Of a stretch of 64,000 nucleotides of DNA, positions 25,709-36,466 are shown piece by piece. The DNA lies in the NCBI RefSeq assembly GCF_042100115.1, contig NC_091276.1, positions 248,001 through 312,000 on the forward strand, in the 5' to 3' direction. Position 1 is the stretch's first letter. Each line of letters starts with the position of its first letter. The stretch comes from Alternaria dauci (Eukaryota; Ascomycota; Dothideomycetes; Pleosporales; Pleosporaceae). The notes under the pieces were generated by a model that was given only the letters and a program-made list of their open reading frames with translations, made no database searches and had not been told where the DNA came from. The translations under genes were made by a program, and so were the position numbers.

Positions 25709-27214
25709 GTAGACTTAAAATATTAATAGTTATAGATCCTTATACCTAGAGAGCTTAAGAGTAATCTATTAGCTAATAAAGCGTCTAAGGCGTAGCTTAA
25801 CCTTAGCTAATACGTAAGGGAGGTACTCACCGCTTAAGATAGCCGCCGCTTTATTCTTAGTTTTACTCTCTATAGACCCTTTATGTAGCTGTAGGAGTTT
25901 AACTAACTTAGAGGCATCGCCTCTAAGTAATTTAACGTTAATAAAGATAGATTATAGTTTATATCTATAATGCTTAGGTTTCCTTAGATAAACGAGGAGC
26001 AGCTAGGGTTTGACCTAACGATTATTATAGTTAGAGATAAGCGGTATATTAAGATTAAGCATAAGAATAGGAAAGAGCGCCTCGTTATTAATAAGATAAT
26101 TTAATAAGTGCCCTACGTTACTAGCCGGGTAACAACCTGTTAGAAAGTTTATTAAAAAGATAATCCTAGTACGCCGCTTGTTATTAAGGATTTATAGCAG
26201 TATCTAGAGCGTAAAGAGGAAGATAAACTACTACACAAAGCGATAGAGAAAGAGGTAACGAACGTTGCTAGGTACTTCTACTACGAGACAGTTCGTGTAG
26301 GTAGTTAAGACGACAACATCCGCGTAAATATATAGAAAGGTTTAGACATAACGAAGGCAACAAACTATAAGCTAGAGAAAGCGGTGCCGCCACTGAGTAT
26401 AATTAAACGCCGAACCTCGCAGAAGGACAGAAGCAACAACCTCGCTAGGCGAAAGCGATCCTCGAGCTGTACAGATGCACCTGTGCTGCCTAGCAAGCGC
26501 AGTTGTTCAAGCTCACTAATAAAACAGGTTGTTACGAACCGAGTTCACCGCCGTGTTGTTATCCACGACTACGGGAAACCTATATACAAGGCCAGTTCGA
26601 TATTTAGCCTTCTTACTACACTAGAAGCCTGTATCAACAGATACGAATCACTACACCTACGGGCTAGTATGCTACAATGTAATATCTCACCTAACAATCT
26701 CTTAATTAATAAAGAAGACAACGATCCCTACTAGCCCGCGTTTTTAATCGATCTTAATCTTGCGATTAAGGAGAATTGTGTAGAACTATTAGGTGCGCGG
26801 GGAAAGACTAGTACGTAAGCATTTATAGCAATTAGTGTACTTCTAGAGGACGAAATGCATTCGTTTATGCACGACCTTAAGTTATTCTTCTAGGTACTCT
26901 TCTAGATATATATCTATTATAATAGGCTGAATGAAGGGAGAGTTGTTCTACAATTTAAGAAATAGAATTATATAGATACTAAAGAGCTAGCTAAAATAAA
27001 GAAAGGAGAAGTAGGGGATAAAAGGGATTTTCTTAGGACCGCAGAGGCGACGTTTACACTATATTACTGACTATTAATTCCTTACGTTAATAGATTACGA
27101 AGGAAGGTTTTCCCTGATAGTGGGAGGTGGAGAGTTCTAAATCCAAAGCTGTACTTAGATATGAAGGAGATACTTCGGGCAGCACGGGATGATTTCAAAG
27201 TACAAGAGAGATAA
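25704..27214 (+). pseudogene. FunK1 fungal-type kinase relic copy A, 3' part
   Basis: Continues the kinase interrupted at 18507. The central region (25730-26300) is strongly RIP-mutated. From 26384 an open stretch of 116 codons carries the catalytic loop, read as Leu-Gln-Cys-Asn-Ile-Ser-Pro-x-Asn (about 26670-26700), where FunK1 proteins have His-x-Asp. The following Asp-Leu-Asp equivalent reads Asp-Leu-Asn (about 26745). After that come the Gly-Lys-Thr-Ser-Thr phrase (26803), the His-Ser-Phe-Met-His-Asp-Leu motif (about 26860) and the C-terminal Tyr-Val-Asn-Arg-Leu-Arg segment, ending at a stop at 27212-27214. Loss of the catalytic Asp residues and several TAG stops show it is dead even apart from the insertion. 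Mutation density falls steadily toward the right end. Confidence 0.88.
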
Positions 27215-27219
27215 TGAGA

Positions 27220-27474
27220 TGTATACGTCACGACATCGTCGATCAGAGTCATGCGGCATTGGCTTGTCCGTTTGTCCCCGTATATAGTCGGATCCAGATG
27301 AAGAGGAAGAATCTGTAGGTGAAGTCACGTCCGCCAAGAGCTTTGAGTATAGACCGTAGGTTGAGGGGTTATTGGTAATTCCAGTAATTACAACGCGACC
27401 AAGAGGTAAGTTTACCTTAGCACAATCGATGAGTAACTTAAGCACGGCATGCTTAATCAGAACCTATAGAGAAA
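27220..27474 (-). CDS. Hypothetical exon, unknown
   Basis: Read from just after a CTATAG acceptor-like site near 27474, the minus frame gives Val-Leu-Ile-Lys-His-Ala, a Leu-rich stretch and a Gly-Arg-Val-Val-Ile-Thr-Gly-Ile-Thr phrase, then a Ser-rich tail. It is convergent with the FunK1-A 3' end; the frame runs on to 27155 inside the kinase, so the true end is uncertain. I could not join it in phase to the gene at 27540-28496. Family unknown. Confidence 0.35.
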
Positions 27475-27539
27475 GAAGAGGGCATATTGGACGGAAAGCA
27501 GGCGCTTCAATGGCGACGAGAACGATGGATATACGGTAA

Positions 27540-28496
27540 TTAATTATCAAAGTTATGTCCGTCTATGCTACCAAGAAAATATCGCCAACAGACAGCACCC
27601 AGTAATGCTAGTAATTGTAAAACCTGCCAGCTACGAGGACATTGCTGAGAACTGTGGTTGTCAAACAGGGCCTTTGTAGTTCTCGCATATCCACTCTCGA
27701 CTTTGTGCAGATGATGTGGTGCTTCCAGTTCCGCCGTTGTGCATGCTGAAGGAGTTGATCGAGATGCTACAGCTACAATAAGCCCGAACTGGTCAAGCAC
27801 ATGCCCAGTTGGTAGATCGGATTCGGGAATTGACTCGTACTTGAGTGTGTATGCTCTGCGACCTCTCTTTTCAAAGGTAGTCTTATCCGTCCAAGCTATA
27901 AGGTGCTCCAGATCGACTAGGCAAATCGGATTCGCGGTCGTTCTTACAAAACGCCTTTCGGTGATCCTTTTCAGCAACAGCTGATTTAGCTTGACCTGGG
28001 CTTCCTCCCAAACAGGGTTTCGAGAAGCAGCAGTTGCTAGTACATTGCAGTATTTGAAGCCCATTGACGCCCACTCATAGTACTGGACCTTGTTCATACC
28101 CCAATACTCAGCTGTCCTAACGAGCGGAGCGAGGCACTGCTTACTGATCCTGATCTTGGATTGTGCCATGTTGACACACTGCTCCCATTGCTTCGCATTG
28201 AAGGTGGCATCCAGCTGTGGCTGCTCGCTTTTCCTATACTGAGAGCACTCTTCTATCCTAACTTCCCTGAATTTCATGAAAAGCTAGTCAGCTTGTCTTC
28301 GTTGAGAATGCATTTCGTCCCGCATGGCTATGCAGGCTTGAAATCTGTCATCTTTAGAGGGCAAAGAGCGTAAAGAGGCCCGAAGCGCCCGAATGTTTGG
28401 TGAAGCAGGGTTGAAATCGAGTATGTTAGTGCTTCAGATGCTCAGCTTTGAACAAGTATAGTGTCGTCAGACTTACCTGTGCGTTATTCGTTCCAT
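27540..28496 (-). pseudogene. Hypothetical two-exon gene with one premature TAG
   Basis: Exon 1 (28496-28477) encodes Met-Glu-Arg-Ile-Thr-His. A 45 bp intron with GTAAGT and ..CTGAAG (28476-28432) follows, then exon 2 (28431-27540). Together they give 304 codons in phase. A single TAG at 28286-28284 (from CAG or TGG) interrupts codon 56. The protein is rich in Arg, Gln and Leu in the first third and probably helical. It contains a Tyr-Glu-Trp-Ala and Trp-Glu-Glu-Ala middle region and ends with a short hydrophobic stretch (near residues 270-290). No family is recognised. The annotated Met at 28277 would only be an internal restart after the stop. The exon structure is my inference from splice signals and phase. 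Confidence 0.6.
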
Positions 28497-29344
28497 CTTG
28501 TGAAAAGCCCAAAGCCGGATGATAGTCTATGATGCCCTAGAACGTTTATATACCTAGAGATCGGTGCTTTCCAAAACCTACTGACCCTTACTTACATGAT
28601 GTCTGGCGATCAGGTACAGGCCTTCCCTGGTTCCAATCTGCGTTGGGTATTACCGGTACCGGTAGTGCTACGCACGTGCTTTAGCGTTATCTTATCGTGG
28701 CACTGAGAACGCGACATCTGGCTACCTTCCTGCCCTCGCATCAATAACTTGTACACACGACACTACATTGAGCACACCTTCCGTCAACCTCGTTCTGCGC
28801 GTGCGCTCACAAGTGGTTGTACAAGCGAGAAGCCTACGTTTCTCAAAATTCCTCGCTTGCTTCTTTAACGCGGTTGCTGAGCCTTCTGCCGAAGCGCGCC
28901 ATACCCACAAGCACGAGTTTGATCAACTTGGCTTTGTGTTCTAGCGACAGCGAGAAATAAGAAGAAACGGGATGATGCAAATCACATTTCATACGCACCG
29001 AGCACGTCGTAATAGAGACAGTAATCCCACCGGCATTCGGGAATGCAAATAGTATCGGCTCGCCTATTATCCCCCAGAGCTTCAAGGTGTGTATGATCCT
29101 GTGCGTTCTTCCTATCGTGCTTACGAGCCTCTGCTAGCGCATCACATCGACCGTCCTCTACAACAGCGGCACAAACTTCGCTGAGACATCACCTACGATA
29201 CAGGCTACAATCAAGACAACCGTCCTCAATCCGCACGACTGCGGAGATAACGACCGAGATGAAATGTATAGCGTAACAGGAAATCGTCCATCAGTCGCTC
29301 GATGATAGCCTGCTAATATACACTGCCTAGTGACGATTCTCGAG
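28497..29344. other. Gene-poor stretch
   Basis: Ordinary base composition. Short open frames on the minus strand (28722-28910, 28843-29085, 29158-29358) overlap each other and show no recognisable domain; I regard them as chance or remnants. No repeat or RNA gene was seen. Confidence 0.4.
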
Positions 29345-29688
29345 CTAGCTCGTTGCAAACCTACTCGCCCTGCAGAACTATCGATCGCAAAGCCGATTAC
29401 TTCCTTTCATACTCGCATCGCAGCATTGCAATCAAACACGCATCATACTTGCGCCAACCTTTACGTAGACATGATATTGGCCCAATAATTCGCGACGAAC
29501 AAGGAATTGTGGCGGATATTGCGACTCAGGTCGTGGGAAAGCTGAGTGACAGCTACAGTAGGGGCCATATCGTATTTACACAGAAGTCATTTGCGGTAAT
29601 TCTGCATAGGCTCTACTTACCTTTCGCGCAGCGACACCGGAGGCTTTTTTCGCTTTTTCGGTCGTGTATCATGAGCAACGCGTTCTAG
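29345..29688 (+). pseudogene. Fragment of a repeated gene (R2 copy 2)
   Basis: The plus frame from 29353 is open for 111 codons and starts with the phrase shared with 17225-17300 (Thr-Ile-Asp-Arg-Lys, then an aromatic-Ser-Tyr-Ser-His stretch here). The two copies diverge after about 30 codons. The phrase resembles what I remember of fungal PD-(D/E)XK-like proteins (PF20516), but the acidic/Lys catalytic core is not visible, so that is only a suggestion. There is no clear start; upstream DNA is interrupted by stops. Confidence 0.35.
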
Positions 29689-30662
29689 ACCAACATTCAC
29701 ACAAACCACGAGTGTTAGAGCCGCAACCACACACAAGCGCCATGATCTGTATACCGCCCATGCAATCAGAACTACCCGCCTTATAACATAAGTCAACTGT
29801 AAAGACTTTACTGTGTGTGAACCTTGTTATCACGAAATACACAACGCTAGCCTAGGATAGCTGTAGCCAGGACTGCGAGACGTAGAGAGACGTATGTGCA
29901 TCTGCAGCCCAACAAGAAAGAACGCACTAACTCAGTAATACTGTAAATTAGGAAACTAGCCAGGATAGTGAGACTCTAGTAGTCGAACTAACGGATAGAG
30001 CGAGCCGGTCATAATGCATGATCTTTAAGGTAATTCACATAGCGTTAGAAATAGTATATGCAACCCTCTATTACGGTTCAATGTTCTCTTCTACCATCCT
30101 TTGTAAAGAGCAGTCTCTAGTTGATACTTAGCTGTCTGTACCTAGCCGATTATGCTGCAACGTGGGCATTAGTCGCCTTACACTCAATAAGAATTAGAGT
30201 ACTCCTAGGGAGCGCGCTTTAGCTAGATAGTTGCGATCATTGGATATGAGACAGCCTCGAAGGAAATAGACAGCCCCTGCCATCTCGGCGTCCATTCTCA
30301 ACAGCTAACAGTAGCCCAGTCTTCATTCGCTTCGCTCTACCCTACCATGCATATTCGCATCTTCACTAGCCTGTGGACGATGTGTGCCACGCTGCACTAG
30401 TTGCAAGGGACCATCAACCCCGGTGAGGACTGAAGGTATTGTTGCGGAGCACATGCGAGGACCCAGCTAGTCTGGTCTAGATTACCTATATATGAAAGAC
30501 CGTCCCTTGTTTCTGATGTTGTTATTTTCTCTTCCACATCGCAACCAGCGCCTTCACGAGAAGCCAAGGAGTGATAAATTCTCAAGATACCGTTCCGGAC
30601 GACACGTTATATCAGGTATCTAAAGAGGCTGCATGATTGGTGACTGTCATTGACGATCGCAG
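29689..30662. other. Gene-poor stretch, probable upstream exon(s) of 30663-31118
   Basis: No convincing frame between 29690 and 30390. From about 30450 to 30590 a plus-strand frame reads sensibly (Ser-Asp-Val-Val-Ile-Phe-Ser-Ser-Thr) and then meets TGA TAA at about 30570. This could be a first exon of the following gene, but I could not join the phases through the GTATCT donor near 30625. Confidence 0.35.
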
Positions 30663-31118
30663 GAGTATCAAGATGATACTATTCATCGGTCTTTAGGACC
30701 AGCAGAACTAGCAGTTACAAAAAAGTACTGCAGTGATAAAAAAGAGACCGAACAGCCCAGAGAGTTCGCATCCTACAAGACTAGGGAGACAGCGCCACAC
30801 AACGCCGGTAAGATTCTCCGCCATGCGCATCTACCAGTACTAAAAAACCAAGCAGGGCACCAGTCCGAGGAGAACGATGCTGAGATACAAGATCTTTGGG
30901 GCAAGCTAAATAACTTAAGAGAGAAACAAAAGCGCCTCCGCATTGAAGAAGACCGCCTGCTCTCTTGTCTCCAAGTAGCATACAGATATAATAGGGAAAT
31001 AATTCAATCTAGATTAATCAAGAACTACAAAATCGTTAGGTGGGCGGATAGTGTCGACGCTCATGGTCCTAATGACAATATACACCACTCCAACAAAAGA
31101 GCACGTAGAGGTTCATAG
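30663..31118 (+). CDS. Last exon of a coiled-coil protein, no internal ATG start
   Basis: A 152-codon frame is open from just after a TCGCAG acceptor (30657-30662) to TAG at 31116-31118. It has no convincing ATG, so ORF callers that need Met miss it. The middle part (roughly codons 65-110) is a heptad-like Glu/Lys/Leu/Arg-rich stretch that should form a coiled coil. The C-terminus carries a basic Asn-Lys-Arg-Ala-Arg-Arg cluster that could be a nuclear signal. Composition is normal and no RIP stop is present. Family unknown; the antisense frame 30781-30981 is its shadow. Confidence 0.55.
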   Translation, partial: EYQDDTIHRSLGPAELAVTKKYCSDKKETEQPREFASYKTRETAPHNAGKILRHAHLPVLKNQAGHQSEENDAEIQDLWGKLNNLREKQKRLRIEEDRLLSCLQVAYRYNREIIQSRLIKNYKIVRWADSVDAHGPNDNIHHSNKRARRGS

Positions 31119-31439
31119 ATTAAGATGATAAGGATTTGGCCATGTAGATTGAGATGACATGCGGACAGTGCACAATATCCAGATAAAGACACTGATGATA
31201 CTCCTACACAAACGTCTCAGCAACGAAGTTAGTTTGGATCAACACTGCAAACGAGTTGCAAATTTAACTTGAGTAATTTACATGGCTTTGGAAGGCGTCT
31301 CGATTCTCAGGTGCCGGACTTCGGCAGTTTGTCACACTATGTCTTCTCATTTGTCATGTTCTCTATGTTCCCAAATCTTCAAATGAGATATTTCTTGCTC
31401 CGGCTATGTCTGGTGATAAATGTAGGGAATTGTATTCCC
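31119..31439. other. Intergenic, nothing supported
   Basis: Normal-composition DNA. The frame 31269-31457 on the plus strand is Cys/Phe-rich, unlike a folded protein, and runs into RIP DNA; I do not support it. Confidence 0.4.
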
Positions 31440-32021
31440 AACTGTTTTCTAACTTAGCCTTACTTTCCTATAGACTACCTACTCCCAGATAGCCGCTTAT
31501 ACTAAAAGAGTTTTGTAAAGAACTTAACAGTAGTAAGGAGTATCTGTCTAACAAGTTATAGTTTACGTGTAATATTAATAATAGCTGTACGTAGTCTAAA
31601 ACGAAACACTAAGTAAGGGTTAATAAGTAATATTAGGGTTCTAAGGTGTTACTTAAAGCGGGTGGCGTGTAAAAGTAAGTATCTACTAGAGCTGCTGCTT
31701 TTGCTTTATTTAGACACTAAGCTGTAAAAAAGGTTAGGGATACACTCTCTACTTAAAGGTAGAAATCCACTATAAAGTCGTACAATTTTCTAACACTTCT
31801 ATAGCCGCTAATGCGTGTCGCAGCTGTTCCCGTAGCGAAACGTTGTCTCGTTCAAGCTCTGTGTTCTGAAGCTGTTAATGGGATAGTCTACTGTTGAAGA
31901 TTCGGATTCGAACCTGGTGCTGTAGAACATCGATCTGGTCTTTCGCTCTCTGGCGCGACTTTCGCTGACTCTCTCGGTTCTTCTTCCTTTTCTGTGCAAG
32001 TTGGGCGGCAGTGAGATTCAT
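31440..32021 (-). pseudogene. bZIP transcription factor relic
   Basis: From ATG at 32021 the frame gives a short leader and a classical bZIP basic region, Asn-Arg-Glu-Ser-Gln-Arg-Lys-Ser-Arg, at codons 15-23, followed by a heptad zipper with Leu and Val spaced about seven residues apart. A TAA at 31877-31875 (CAA changed) breaks the zipper, and a TAG at 31772-31770 follows. Beyond that the same frame still reads as Gln-rich protein, with only TAG/TAA stops, to about 31440, inside a small RIP tract. So the 3' half is far more mutated than the DNA-binding half. The open frame 31808-31999 is a wrong-frame shadow. Such proteins bind DNA in the nucleus; this copy cannot make a full product. Confidence 0.85.
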
Positions 32022-32126
32022 AATACCCTGTAGGCTTGCTTCTGATAACCACCTTCGTTGAACAACTGTTAGGTATAATTAAGTCGATACGATAGAGGGT
32101 GGTGCAAGGCTAAAGTGAAGAATGGA

Positions 32127-32141
32127 GGGGGGGGGGGGGGG
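32127..32141. repeat. G homopolymer (15)
   Basis: Fifteen consecutive G in the region upstream of the bZIP relic. Possibly length-variable or an assembly-sensitive site. Confidence 0.9.
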
Positions 32142-32400
32142 AGATATTAGTGAGATGACAATACTTAATGGTTCGAAGACACGCATCAAGAAAGTAATCT
32201 CGGCGGAAAACTAAGGGGTGAGGCCGATATGGCAAGGCAATCTATTTTAGATACTAACTTAGTATTCGTGCTTCATACTCACGTGCTACAGTAACTAGTG
32301 CACCAAAAAAAGAGCTCCAAAGGTTAAAGCTGCTCTAACGTTATGTTCTCTCGTACTGCGACACGTTCCGGTCGCAGTCTCCCATAACTGCACTATCTCA

Positions 32401-32618
32401 CTCAAGTATTCATGTGCCAACCGCCCCGGCGCAAAGCAGCGTCAGCTTGATACCTACATCCAGGCTAAGTACAAGGGGATTGCACAGGCTGATTGGCTAA
32501 GCAGAACCAAATTCATCCAGCTCTTGGGCAGTAAGAAGGTGGCCGAAGAAAAGTACTTTAACGTCCTCGTTCCAGCCTACCTTAAACGACAGCGGCACTT
32601 CGAGGTGTGCAAGGCATA
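32401..32618 (+). CDS. Hypothetical exon, unknown conserved-looking domain
   Basis: The plus frame ending at TAA 32616-32618 is open back to at least 32401. It gives a well-composed protein segment: a Gln-Leu-Asp-Thr-Tyr phrase, Trp-Leu-Ser-Arg-Thr, a Leu-Leu-Gly-Ser-Lys-Lys turn, and Leu-Val-Pro-Ala-Tyr-Leu-Lys-Arg-Gln near the end. It has no in-frame ATG near its start, suggesting a second exon; a possible first exon begins at ATG about 32344. I do not recognise the family. Minus-strand frames here are shadows. Confidence 0.45.
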
Positions 32619-32791
32619 AAGCATGCATTCCAAGACAACGTTACCTCTAACATCGAAGAATTTTGAAATCTGCCCATGGCTGTTCCCGAGCAATCTTTAT
32701 ACTTGCGAGTTCTCTCATTCGAGAGAACCTGTTCGTCTAGGTCGTTGAGAATTGTGGAAGTTGTGGTTGGCTCAAGCTGCTCTGCGTCATT

Positions 32792-32910
32792 GCAGTACCA
32801 TGGGATGAAGTGGATGGCAACCATGGTAGCACATCGCACTCAGATGTGAGAAAAGATGGGAAAAATGAAGACTGATGCGCCTTCGTTGCTTGCACAACAC
32901 ACACACAACC
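32792..32910 (+). repeat. Direct repeat R3, copy 1
   Basis: Contains ATGGATGGCAACCA-type and CTTCGTTG..GCACAACACACACA blocks that recur in the same order at 33053-33190, about 260 bp downstream. Confidence 0.65.
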
Positions 32911-33052
32911 ATGGCCTTTCAGATCGCCACTGTTAGCCATCAAGGCATCAAGAGAATTCTGGATAATTACGGTATATCTCATTGATGAGTACCTTCAACG
33001 TAAGTGTGGTAAGTGATGCGGAAAGTATGAGTGGCTCGTTGTTAATAGGTCA

Positions 33053-33190
33053 TCGCCGTACCATAGGATCAAATGGATGGCAACCACAGTACGACTTCGC
33101 GATTACGCCCACACAGAGATGTGAGTTAAAGGCGAGTATATATACCGACCCATGTGCGTCTTCGTTGTTCGCACAACACACACATCATGC
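33053..33190 (+). repeat. Direct repeat R3, copy 2
   Basis: Shares GTACCATnGGATnAAnTGGATGGCAACCA, an AGATGTGAG block and the ACAACACACACA end with copy 1. The copies have diverged by substitutions and a short insertion. Confidence 0.65.
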
Positions 33191-33579
33191 CACTCCCTCG
33201 CGCCGCCCTCCACACAGGCTCTCTAATTCCAAATCGCATCTAAAAGAGCATTGGATGCCGTCCGCCCTTGCCCTCGAACTCGTCAAGGGCAAGCCACCAC
33301 CAAGCGCATGTACAAGCTGTGTGGAATCTTGAATCATCCGAACAACGGAGTACGAAGTTGTACAAGCTCTACCTAGAGCGCGCTCTAGGTATGTGGTGCA
33401 CACGCTTGATGAATGTGATGCTGATATCTGATTTCAGCGACAAACAAGAACAGCTTGCGAACACCAACAAGATCCTGGCACCATACAATATGGTGGTCAA
33501 GATCAAGAACGGAATTTAAGCTTAGAGAAAGCTTCAATGTGGACCTGGCATGAGGAAGCTGCAACATAGAAATCTATGT

Positions 33580-34340
33580 AGGAGCAATGTGACGTATTGG
33601 TGGATCGTATGTGTGGAATGTGTGGAATGTGACCGGCAAGCGGCGGCATCAAGAGAAGCCTTCAGGGCAAACCCATTCCCCTCAATATCTCCGTTCACTC
33701 TCCGGCTCCATACACACGCAGAGCCTTGGAAGATTCTGCCAGGTTGCTTACCAACTGGGAAGCGACTATCCATCTCTAGCCTGTTCCTTAAGGTCAAGAT
33801 CCGCGGATTTAAATAATGAATCTTATCTGCCTCACCCATCTGCGAGGTATGTGACGATACTATTCCCTGAGGATGTGGCTAACCCATACCGTATAGGCGA
33901 TGATGACGAAGCACAACGGTTCTTGGACGACGAAATGCGAGCAGTAGATGATCTACTCTATCGACTTCAACGCCCTAGCTTTACGCCAACGGGCTGTTCC
34001 CGAATGATACGAGGATGAAAATGCAGCACGAAAAGAACGATTCCATGGAGATCGATGAAGCCGACGAATCTATGCTTGAGAATTTCGAGATCGACGTGAC
34101 AGAACATGACAGAATATAACAAAGGCAGAGATCAATGCGCTTGTACAAGCGAATCCATATATAAGCTAGCCAACAGTGCCTAGCAACTTGTTAGCTACCA
34201 TTTTTACCCGTGTTAATGCTCAATTACGGGAGGAGCAAATTCCGGAGGTGGAATACGACGTGTTTAGTTGGCGGATGGCGCGCGCTATCCAGTATCGAAT
34301 GACTTATAGGTGTGACGGCAGCTCCACACGGCTCAACAAT
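33580..34340 (+). pseudogene. Broken unknown gene
   Basis: Several protein-like pieces follow each other on the plus strand in different frames. The first is around 33740-34000 (Pro-His-Pro-Ser-Ala-Arg, then an acidic Asp-Asp-Glu region), the next is Met-Glu-Ile-Asp-Glu-Ala-Asp at about 34045-34110, the last is a Val-Glu-Tyr-Asp-Val-Phe-Ser-Trp segment at about 34240-34310 with TAA/TAG stops before it. The shifts could be introns or frameshifts; no complete model works. Family unknown. The open frame 33268-33519 upstream may be part of the same locus. Confidence 0.4.
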
Positions 34341-35940
34341 GTCTAACAGGTTATGCGAAGCCAATAACAAAACGAGAGCAATAGCGGCTACAGCTTCAGG
34401 GGCTGAATCTAGCTAGTCTAGTACAAGGAGTGGAGCACTGGTGTGGGCGGGAGGCGGGCGCGCTGAGTGGACGACGGGAATGTTGAATGTTAAGATGCAG
34501 TTTCTGGGATGGTCGCTAACTAGGTAGCTTCTACGACATCGCGTTGAGAACTATCAATACCGCTGTTCTAGCATGGGTTTTACCTACCTGTTGTTGCTCT
34601 TTATCAATCGCGTGTATCTGCATGTGCCTTTGTGCACAGACGTTGGCCTTGTTAGCTACGCACTCATGCGAGTCCGGCAATTCTGGAAGAAGCAACGTGT
34701 TTCGTGTAGAAGAGAAAGATCTGGATTTCCGCTACGAAGTAATGCGGAAAGGAAAAAACGACTATTTAAGGACTAGTTGGCTCGACATCTTCTTCTGCTT
34801 GTTGAGTTGCAATCTTCGCTGTCTTTAGAAATTTGACGATTGCACGCACTCACTGTGTAGTATTTGAAGCTAAGGCGGTAGAGACTGGGAAGTGTGACCG
34901 CCAATCCGATTTGTAGACGTGGGTATGCAACTTAGGACGCACAGGTGATAGGTGCATACGACGTGGCTGCTTGGCAATAACGCCACCATGCAACAATCTG
35001 TTAAGAATGCCTGCCACTGCTGTACAGGCAATTATACACCTAAGTGGAAGGTGCACCCGCTGCACCTTGTTTCTTACATACCTAACTAATAATCGACAGA
35101 TGGGCAAAGCACAGAATCAAGGCGAGAGAAGGCATCTAGGCACTTTAGAAGATAGGGCAAACGAGGCAAATGAAGCGAAAGAAGGAAAAGAGTCCTTCTG
35201 TTAACCTCCATGTGGATGGAGATGTGCCTTTGGGCCTGCGGGGGCCTGAAGTTTGTAGGGCAACGGTCATTAGTTAAGGCGACAACCTCCAGCGAAACAC
35301 AACCAAAGGCACATCTACGGCAAGAATATCTGGGGTGTAAAAAGCAAGACTGCATCTAGATACTAGATTACCGCTAGCTCAAAAAGATCGAGACGAAGCA
35401 ACGCGGATAGGAAGAAGGATGAAAGCTTCTATGTAGCTTCCAACAAGGATGCTAACGATAGCCTATTAACTGAAACACATCCGTTCAGGGAACTACCCAA
35501 CAAGGAGTCTGGTGCTGAAGAGGCTTCTCCTTCCGACCCTAATAGAAATACAGTGCCATATAATGAATGCATGTTAATTAACACAGGACTTAAGCCTGCG
35601 TTGCAAGTAAGCTAACACGCATTCTACCGTCAACCTCTCGCGCCATCCAAAGGACGTGCTCTCTGCAAATCTGTGCAACGTGTGAATACGAGTGTCCCGG
35701 ACTTGGGGCACATTTGGCGTTTCCAAATAGGATTTCTGTTATACTCAGTCTCTAAAGATAGGGGCGGGGAGAGAAACATACCACAACGTATTCGAAATCA
35801 GTCGCAATATTAGAGATAACCTCATTGTTTTTGCTCCTCAGGTCAGGATGTAGAGACATCCTCAGGTTAGGACGTAGAGACAAATAGGCTTTCAGAGCTA
35901 GCATAAGTAACCCAGGACGGTTGTACGGCTGATAAATACC
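34341..35940. other. Gene-poor stretch
   Basis: Normal composition. Frames at 34544-34828, 34850-35107 (minus), 34971-35204 and 35086-35355 (minus) overlap or oppose one another, are Cys- or Arg-rich, and show no domain. A possible remnant lies at 35200-35340. Nothing can be supported as a gene. Confidence 0.4.
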
Positions 35941-36466
35941 CTATTCTTCCAAGCTCTTTCGTAACTGGGGAAAGGATGCCTGAATTGCTGCTTCTATGTT
36001 GCTAAGGTGACGTGCGAGCAGAACCATAGCGCCACTACTGAAATCTGATGGTATAGGCATAAGAACAAATTTCTGCAAATCAACGTTTACGAACCAATTT
36101 TTAACAGGGACGTTATGGTGGAGTTTATTAAGCGCAGCAAGCACACTGCGAAAGTCGTCGAAGATCCTCTTGTGTGCGCGCTCGGTTGCGTACGCTAGAT
36201 TAATGCCATGTCGCTCACATATGGGCATGCTCTTCTTTTTCTAATCATCCAAATCTTCACGTTGAAGAGGAACAGGATAAGGATTTGGGGGAAATCCCGC
36301 TTCATAGACGTCTGGCTGGATGAAGACCGCTAGGAATTCTTGGAAAGCTGGAACCTGAAACGTATTAGAACATTTGCACACAGAATCTTTTAACATAACT
36401 TACGATAGACTGGCGATAATTAGGCTGGGAGTCATTTAGTGATGGCGATGAGGCAAAATCAAACAT
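35941..36466 (-). pseudogene. Hypothetical two-exon gene with one premature TAG
   Basis: Exon 1 (36466-36404, 21 codons from ATG) joins exon 2 (36354-35941) across a 49 bp intron with GTAAGT, a CTAAT branch-like site and TTTCAG. The total is 159 codons in phase. A TAG at 36243-36241 (codon 59) lies just before Lys-Lys-Lys-Ser-Met; it needs one transition from CAG or TGG. Downstream of it the frame stays open to the end (the stretch starting at Met 36228 is therefore only the 3' portion). The protein is soluble-looking with a Leu/Ala-rich C-terminal third. No family is recognised. Confidence 0.65.

Noticed and set aside
27739..28373. Plus-strand ORFs opposite the 27540-28496 gene
   Set aside because: The minus model has a start, a phased intron and 303 residues; the plus frames are short and lack splice logic.
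31904..31914. Perfect tRNA B-box-like word (GGTTCGAATCC on the minus strand)
   Set aside because: It lies in the bZIP coding frame and no cloverleaf stems, A box or acceptor arm flank it.
31808..31999. 63-codon minus ORF
   Set aside because: Out-of-frame shadow of the bZIP domain.
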